Positions 35,326 to 39,346 of a DNA stretch of 39,346 nucleotides are shown piece by piece. The notes beneath the pieces are model-generated. The model saw only the letters and a program-made list of their open reading frames with translations, did no database searches and was not told the DNA's origin. The stretch lies in NCBI GenBank assembly GCA_024229495.1, contig JAAESJ010000072.1, positions 1 through 39,346 on the forward strand, written 5' to 3'. The number at the start of each line of letters is the position of its first letter. The stretch's first letter is position 1. Source of the stretch: Verrucomicrobiaceae bacterium (GTDB lineage: Bacteria; Verrucomicrobiota; Verrucomicrobiia; Verrucomicrobiales; DEV007). The position numbers were made by a program, and so were the translations under genes.

Positions 35326-36159
35326 CTAAGCAATCTCCCAAATTGCCCTCCGGCGACCTATAGAGAAGCTACCACCTCTCCTGCTCACCGCGTTCACACT
35401 CATTTCTCCACCATGTATTTCAACCACCATTGCCTTGGAAAGAGGCATGAAGGCGCCGGTATTAATAACGTGCTTACCCTGATGCTCATGGAGTAGGGCG
35501 CGGTGAGTGTGCCCGTAAACAATAAAGTCTGCATCAGGCCGAAACCGGTTTCGCACCTCATGACCACGATAGTGTGAACACAACCATGTCTTGATAATGA
35601 TTGCCGGGCGGTGAGGTGGCCATGCTTCAGCCAATAGCGTCCGCAGTTTGCGGAAACTGCCGGGCATTATCGCCCTGCGCACCCTCGTCTCTGCTGCAAC
35701 ACGCCTAGCTACCTCCAGGCTCAATTCCAGGTCGTCAAGATAATCAGCGCGATATTCGCTACGAATGCGCTCAAGCGCCTCACGCATCTCAGCAATCAAC
35801 TTGCTCCATGGGGAGATATCCTCATAGAGAATGTCGCCATGGGTCAAAAACACCTTGCCTCCACAAAGGTCAAAATAATGGCTTGCTGAAATCTCAGGAT
35901 CGTGGTTGCCGGTCATGAATACCGGATGCACCCCAAGCTCCCCACACAATTGCTCAAGCTGGAAACGGCATTCTTCGGCCTTGTCACGAAGCGCCTTCTT
36001 GCGCAACTCAAAGGTATCCCCGTTGAACAACAAAGTGCCGGCTCCCTCAAGCAGGGGACAAAGCTCGCCAACGCTTGAAACTGTACTCCCCGGATGCGCA
36101 AGATGCAGATCGGAGAGAATCCTTACCGGTTCTTTAAAACTCACTCCGGAAGCACTCAT
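35326..36159 (-). CDS. Calcineurin-like metallophosphoesterase (LpxH-like fold)
   Basis: 277 residues. The metallophosphoesterase metal motifs are in order: DLH in RILSDLHLA (17-19), GD in LFNGDTF (47-48), GNHD in FMTGNHDPE (84-87), LTHGD with His107, and GHTH in FIVYGHTH near residue 222. The long helical insert between the last two (about 115-200) and the size resemble LpxH/UDP-2,3-diacylglucosamine hydrolase relatives, but the LpxH lipid-binding cap is not clear, so I do not assign lpxH. It lies 79 bases downstream of ychF on the same strand. No ribosome site is visible at the ATG. Confidence 0.88.
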   Translation of the reverse strand: MSASGVSFKEPVRILSDLHLAHPGSTVSSVGELCPLLEGAGTLLFNGDTFELRKKALRDKAEECRFQLEQLCGELGVHPVFMTGNHDPEISASHYFDLCGGKVFLTHGDILYEDISPWSKLIAEMREALERIRSEYRADYLDDLELSLEVARRVAAETRVRRAIMPGSFRKLRTLLAEAWPPHRPAIIIKTWLCSHYRGHEVRNRFRPDADFIVYGHTHRALLHEHQGKHVINTGAFMPLSKAMVVEIHGGEMSVNAVSRRGGSFSIGRRRAIWEIA

Positions 36160-36238
36160 GTGGCATGCAAATTTTTACTGCTGAAAACGACTTTCAAGAT
36201 GATTGAATCTTCCCGAAAATCGCTAAGGACTAAAACTG

Positions 36239-37357
36239 CTACACGTTAAAGCGAAACTCGACAACATCCCCATCCTTCACCTCATAATCCTTGCCTTCAA
36301 TACGCAGCTTGCCGGCATCACGGGCTGCCGCCTTGGAGCCCAGCTCTGTAATGTCATCAAAATGCACCACTTCGGCGGCTATAAAGCCGCGCTCAAAATC
36401 AGTGTGAATCACACCCGCCGCCTGCGGAGCCTTGGCACCGGTGGGAATGGTCCAAGCTCGAGTCTCCTTCTCACCGGTTGTGAGGTAGGTGCTCAAACCA
36501 AGCAGATGGTAGACAGAACGAATCAGGGTCGATACTCCGCTGTCACTTACGCCCATGTCTGCAAGGAGCTCCTCTGCCTCTTCAGGTTCCAGATCAATCA
36601 TTTCCTCTTCAATATGTGCTGAAATCACGATTGCCTCCGCACCATGCGCTTCCTTAGCGTATTGACGCACTTTACTCACCATGGGATTGCTGTCCGGATC
36701 ATCCAGTGCAGCAGCCAGCTCATCCTCGGAAACATTGCAGGCAAAAATCGTACGCTTCGAGCTAAGGAGGAAAAACTCCCGCATCATGAGTTCACGCTCA
36801 TCATCATTGATATCGGCAGTAATAGCAGGATTACCGGAATCAAGATGAGGAAGAAGCTTATCCATCAACTCAAGTTCTGCCTTGGCCTCCTTGTCTCCCC
36901 CCTTGGCCTTCTTCTCGCGTGAAGCTCTGCGTTTTTCCAGGGCTGCATGGTCAGCAAGGACCAACTCCGCATTGATGATTTCAATATCACGTAGCGGATC
37001 AACGTTACCGAGCTCGTGAATGATCTCATCGTTCTCGAAACAACGGACTACCTGAACGATGGCATCAGTCTCACGGATATTAGCAAGGAACTTGTTCCCC
37101 AGACCGGCGCCCTCGGATGCACCCTCCACCAACCCGGCAATATCCACAAACTCAATAGCTGCGGGTATCAGCTTCTGTGAACCTGACATTTCACTCAATA
37201 CCTGCAGCCTGGCATCCGGGACGGTGACCACTCCAACATTGGGATCGATAGTGCAGAACGGGTAATTAGCCGCCTCAGCATTGCGATTCCTTGTCACCGC
37301 ATTGAACAATGTTGATTTCCCGACATTCGGCATTCCTACTATTCCGGCCTTAAGCAT
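36239..37357 (-). CDS. ychF: Redox-regulated ATPase/GTPase YchF (OLA1 family)
   Basis: 372 residues. The P-loop is GMPNVGKST (8-16), switch I includes [12 protein letters not shown], and the G3 motif is [21 protein letters not shown]. The G4 position reads CNVSE in place of NKxD, typical of YchF, which binds ATP as well as GTP. A coiled-coil insert (about 130-190) and the C-terminal TGS domain with the conserved ending ([28 protein letters not shown]) complete the family pattern. YchF binds ribosomes and is tied to stress responses. It diverges from the Nif3-family gene with 47 bases between starts. Confidence 0.98.
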   Translation of the reverse strand: MLKAGIVGMPNVGKSTLFNAVTRNRNAEAANYPFCTIDPNVGVVTVPDARLQVLSEMSGSQKLIPAAIEFVDIAGLVEGASEGAGLGNKFLANIRETDAIVQVVRCFENDEIIHELGNVDPLRDIEIINAELVLADHAALEKRRASREKKAKGGDKEAKAELELMDKLLPHLDSGNPAITADINDDERELMMREFFLLSSKRTIFACNVSEDELAAALDDPDSNPMVSKVRQYAKEAHGAEAIVISAHIEEEMIDLEPEEAEELLADMGVSDSGVSTLIRSVYHLLGLSTYLTTGEKETRAWTIPTGAKAPQAAGVIHTDFERGFIAAEVVHFDDITELGSKAAARDAGKLRIEGKDYEVKDGDVVEFRFNV

Positions 37358-37404
37358 AGGGCGAGGAGACTAGACTTAAAGCGCAATGGGCGCAAGAGTG
37401 ACGC

Positions 37405-38160
37405 ATGGCAAAGCTTAAAGACATCGTTGAATATCTCGATGACCTGCTGAAAATCAGTGAGATTCCCGATTATCCCGGGGCTCTTAATGGCCTGCAACTG
37501 CATGGCGGAAAGTCAATACGCACCATTACATCCGCGGTGGATGCAGCGCTCCCAGTGATCGGCGAAGCGATCAGGATGAAAAGCGACCTGCTTATTGTTC
37601 ACCATGGCATGTTCTGGGGCGGAGCTCAGAAGATTGAAGGGGCTATGTATGAAAAGCTGAAATCAGCCATGGATGCCAATATGGCCATCTACTCATCCCA
37701 TATCCCGCTGGATATTCATCCAAGATTCGGCAACAACATCCTGCTGGCAAAAGCGATCGGTCTGAGCAGACCCACACCCTTCCTTGAGTGGCAGGGAATC
37801 CGGGTCGGCCTTCGCTTCAAGGTTGACATGCAGCGCAGAACCCTGCTGAAGCGAATCGAGAAAGCGGTCGGCGGACCCGTGCATCTCGCCCCGGGGGCCA
37901 CTTCAAGAGTGAAACAAATCGGCCTGGTCACCGGTGGAGCCGGGTCGCAGATTGCCGCTGCAGCCGCAACCGGTATCGATACCTTCATTACCGGTGAAGG
38001 AGCGCACCATACCTACACACTGGCAGAGGAACTGGGAGTAAACCTGATTTACTCCGGGCACTACGCAACTGAGACTTTCGGTGTGCAGGCGCTGGCCGGG
38101 CACCTGGCAAAGAAATACGGAGCCAGGCATACATTCATCGACCATCCCACCGGCTTGTAG
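37405..38160 (+). CDS. Nif3-like dinuclear metal-centre protein (DUF34)
   Basis: 251 residues. Conserved metal-binding segments are LLIVHHGMFWGG (two His), YSSHIPLDIHPRFGNN (His) and GEGAHHTYTLAEELGVNLIYSGHYATETFGVQAL (more His and Glu). The short length fits bacterial YbgI/DUF34 proteins, without the extra PII-like domain of long forms. They form hexamers with a dinuclear metal site per subunit. GTP cyclohydrolase I-like and metal-insertion roles have been proposed but none is settled. The DNA glycosylase follows after 55 bases on the same strand and probably shares the transcript. Confidence 0.93.
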   Translation: MAKLKDIVEYLDDLLKISEIPDYPGALNGLQLHGGKSIRTITSAVDAALPVIGEAIRMKSDLLIVHHGMFWGGAQKIEGAMYEKLKSAMDANMAIYSSHIPLDIHPRFGNNILLAKAIGLSRPTPFLEWQGIRVGLRFKVDMQRRTLLKRIEKAVGGPVHLAPGATSRVKQIGLVTGGAGSQIAAAAATGIDTFITGEGAHHTYTLAEELGVNLIYSGHYATETFGVQALAGHLAKKYGARHTFIDHPTGL

Positions 38161-38215
38161 CACAGGTTCCATTCCCTGCCAGAACAATCCGATAACCCAT
38201 CTAAAAAACCCGGCC

Positions 38216-38803
38216 ATGAAAAACCAATGCTTGCTGGAGAAGGAATTATTCCACACCGATCCGCTTACTGCCGCCCGGGAATTGATAGGGACGGAGCTCC
38301 TGTGTGGCAGTTGCTCAGGGATCGTGGTTGAAACCGAGGCATATGCCGCCGCTGGAGATGAGGCGGCTCATACCTTCACTCGTCCCTCAGCTCGTGCATT
38401 CGTCGCGAACAACGATGCCGGCAGCGCATATGTATACCTCAATTACGGCATGTATTGGCTGGCCAACGTCTTGGTAAAGAGTAAGTCAGGTGACGGGTTC
38501 GTCCTGCTGCGTGCGCTGGAGCCCCGGAAAGGAATTGCAACCATGCGACGGCGACGAAGCAGGAAAGACCTACGCGACTTGTGTTCCGGACCCGGCAAGT
38601 TGACCATTGCCATGGGAATAAACGGCAAGGATCATGGCAAGAGCTTTGTTCGGGGGCATAATAAGCTGCGCTTTCGTACAGCCGAATCACCGGTCGAGAT
38701 TCTTACCACTAGCCGTATTGGCATTACCAAATCAGCTGATTTGCCATGGCGGTTCTTGAAAAAGGGAAGCCTTTTTGTCAGCGCACAAAAAAAGGGCGGT
38801 TGA
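38216..38803 (+). CDS. 3-methyladenine DNA glycosylase (AAG/MPG family)
   Basis: 195 residues from the ATG at 38216; the open frame begins at 38081 but that part overlaps the Nif3-family gene in another frame. Family features are present: ARELIGTELL, the catalytic Glu in VVETEAYAAAGDEAAH, the intercalating-loop region ANNDAGSAYVYLNYGMYWLANVL in part (YLNYGMYWLANV), ALEPRKG, and LCSGPGKLTIAMGI. It removes alkylated purines from DNA in base excision repair. The final codons and stop lie in the terminator hairpin of the convergent lipoprotein gene, so the ends of the two transcripts overlap. Confidence 0.95.
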   Translation: MKNQCLLEKELFHTDPLTAARELIGTELLCGSCSGIVVETEAYAAAGDEAAHTFTRPSARAFVANNDAGSAYVYLNYGMYWLANVLVKSKSGDGFVLLRALEPRKGIATMRRRRSRKDLRDLCSGPGKLTIAMGINGKDHGKSFVRGHNKLRFRTAESPVEILTTSRIGITKSADLPWRFLKKGSLFVSAQKKGG

Positions 38804-38823
38804 TCCCAGGATCACCCGCCCTT
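38787..38823 (-). terminator. Intrinsic terminator of the small lipoprotein gene
   Basis: AAGGGCGG (38792-38799) pairs with CCGCCCTT (38816-38823), and TGATCC (38801-38806) with GGATCA (38809-38814), around a 2-base loop, which leaves a strong GC-rich stem. Seven A (38787-38793) give a U tract on the minus-strand transcript. The hairpin overlaps the last codons and stop of the glycosylase gene on the plus strand. Confidence 0.85.
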
Positions 38824-38848
38824 CCCTAGCCTTGATGGCTTGATCGAT

Positions 38849-39001
38849 TTACTTACCGCTGTCGATGTAGTCTCCAGGAGCAACCGCACTCGGCACAGCA
38901 TCTGGCTGGGCGTAAGTAGGAGCTTCCCGCGATTTACAGGCACCGATAATCAGCAAACCGGCAGCAGCAGCAATAAGAGAAAAAATACGAAGCAATTTCA
39001 T
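38849..39001 (-). CDS. Small lipoprotein, 50 residues
   Basis: A short reading frame from the ATG at 38999-39001 to the TAA at 38849-38851. The N-terminus is a lipoprotein signal: basic MKLLR, a hydrophobic core, and the lipobox IGAC with Cys22 as the modified residue. The mature part is only about 29 residues, starting KSREAPTY, and has Pro and Ala but no known domain. A strong terminator lies 26 bases after the stop, which supports a real gene. It sits 78 bases downstream of the L,D-transpeptidase on the same strand and may be co-transcribed; a role at the cell wall is inference only. No Shine-Dalgarno motif is seen. Confidence 0.8.
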   Translation of the reverse strand: MKLLRIFSLIAAAAGLLIIGACKSREAPTYAQPDAVPSAVAPGDYIDSGK

Positions 39002-39079
39002 AGAGTCGTTTTAATGGTTGGTCGTTGGTTAGGATCGCAAGCTAGCGAATGGTGGCACCCTTTGCAAGTAGATGCTCTG

Positions 39080-39346
39080 CTACTCAATAATCCTCACCCT
39101 GTGACCGATATCAACTATCCCGAAAAGGCTTACAACGTCCTCATTCCCCATTCGAATACAGCCGAAACTGGCCGGCTGACCAAGACATTGCTCCTGATTG
39201 GTCCCGTGAATATAAATGTAGCGCTCACGAGTATTTGCATTGTGCTCCTCGCATCCATGCAGCCACAGTATACGGGTCAATACAAGATCCTCGCTTGAGG
39301 TTTGTTCAGGGCCATGGACACCAATCGGTTTACGCCCCTTGAATAC
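39080..39346 (-). CDS. L,D-transpeptidase (YkuD domain), N-terminal part outside window
   Basis: The frame is open from the right edge of the window to a TAG at 39080-39082, giving the last 88 residues; the start lies beyond 39346. The visible sequence carries the YkuD catalytic region: IGVHGPE, YIYIHGTNQEQCLG (with the catalytic His), and PASFGCIRMGNEDVVSLF, where the Cys of SxGCIR is the nucleophile. The end, DIGHRVRII, is the usual C-terminal strand. L,D-transpeptidases make 3-3 cross-links in peptidoglycan or attach lipoproteins to it. A 50-residue lipoprotein gene follows, which might be a substrate or partner; this is speculative. Confidence 0.92.
   Translation of the reverse strand, partial: VFKGRKPIGVHGPEQTSSEDLVLTRILWLHGCEEHNANTRERYIYIHGTNQEQCLGQPASFGCIRMGNEDVVSLFGIVDIGHRVRIIE

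Noticed and set aside
38840-39298. 152-codon open frame on the plus strand
   Set aside because: It runs antisense to the lipoprotein and the L,D-transpeptidase, both of which have clear motifs.
1-39346. CRISPR arrays, tRNA or rRNA genes, insertion sequences, prophage genes
   Set aside because: No regular spaced repeats, cloverleaf-like sequences, transposases or integrases were seen by reading; a covariance-model search for RNA genes was not possible.

Overview
The window looks like chromosomal DNA of a PVC-group bacterium, most likely a heterotrophic member of Verrucomicrobiota. This rests on gene content only: Cys-type sulfatases, a PEP-CTERM anchored protein, a pilin/pseudopilin with a GFTLIELL start, a giant CotH/lamin-tail secreted protein, a secreted methyltransferase/PQQ-propeller/LamG protein of planctomycete-verrucomicrobial style, and a kinase-like/FGE-like fusion. 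No 16S gene or other strict taxonomic marker is present. Nearly all gene starts I inspected lack a Shine-Dalgarno motif.

Layout. At 1-2924 (+) are a membrane pseudokinase/FGE-like protein, cut by the window edge, and a secreted protein of unknown function. At 3059-8083 (-) are a pilin-like protein and then, in transcription order, a set made of LemA, an M48 protease, a UbiA-like membrane protein and a methyltransferase; the last three are tightly packed. At 8209-15364 (+) are an ArsS-like radical SAM enzyme, a sulfatase, a DUF1287 protein and the large methyltransferase/propeller/LamG protein. At 15396-20728 (-) are a secreted M14-like/glutamine-amidotransferase-like fusion, monomeric isocitrate dehydrogenase and an MscS channel. 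At 20982-21659 (+) is a PEP-CTERM protein. At 21666-23924 (-) is a hydroxyproline-type epimerase/dehydrogenase pair. At 24153-31297 (+) are a second sulfatase, the decayed tail of a third, and a 1733-residue CotH/lamin-tail protein. At 31305-34040 (-) are a methyltransferase and a ferritin-like/ATP-grasp fusion. The right end is mostly housekeeping: homoserine O-acetyltransferase, a metallophosphoesterase, YchF, a Nif3-family protein, 3-methyladenine DNA glycosylase, a 50-residue lipoprotein and the C-terminal part of an L,D-transpeptidase.

How the genes fit together. Secreted sulfatases, envelope proteins with LamG and CotH modules, and the hydroxyproline pair fit a marine-type lifestyle of degrading sulfated polysaccharides and proteinaceous matter; this is inference. 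The best candidates for undescribed biology are (i) the two-gene unit of a SAM methyltransferase with a diiron ferritin-like (DUF455)/ATP-grasp fusion at 31305-34040, (ii) the exported methyltransferase fused to a PQQ-type propeller, and (iii) the transmembrane protein in which both the kinase and the FGE-like domain appear catalytically dead.

No tRNA, rRNA, CRISPR array, complete insertion sequence or prophage was recognised. The only gene-free stretch over 300 bases is 25626-26095, which holds a sulfatase remnant and a short tandem repeat.
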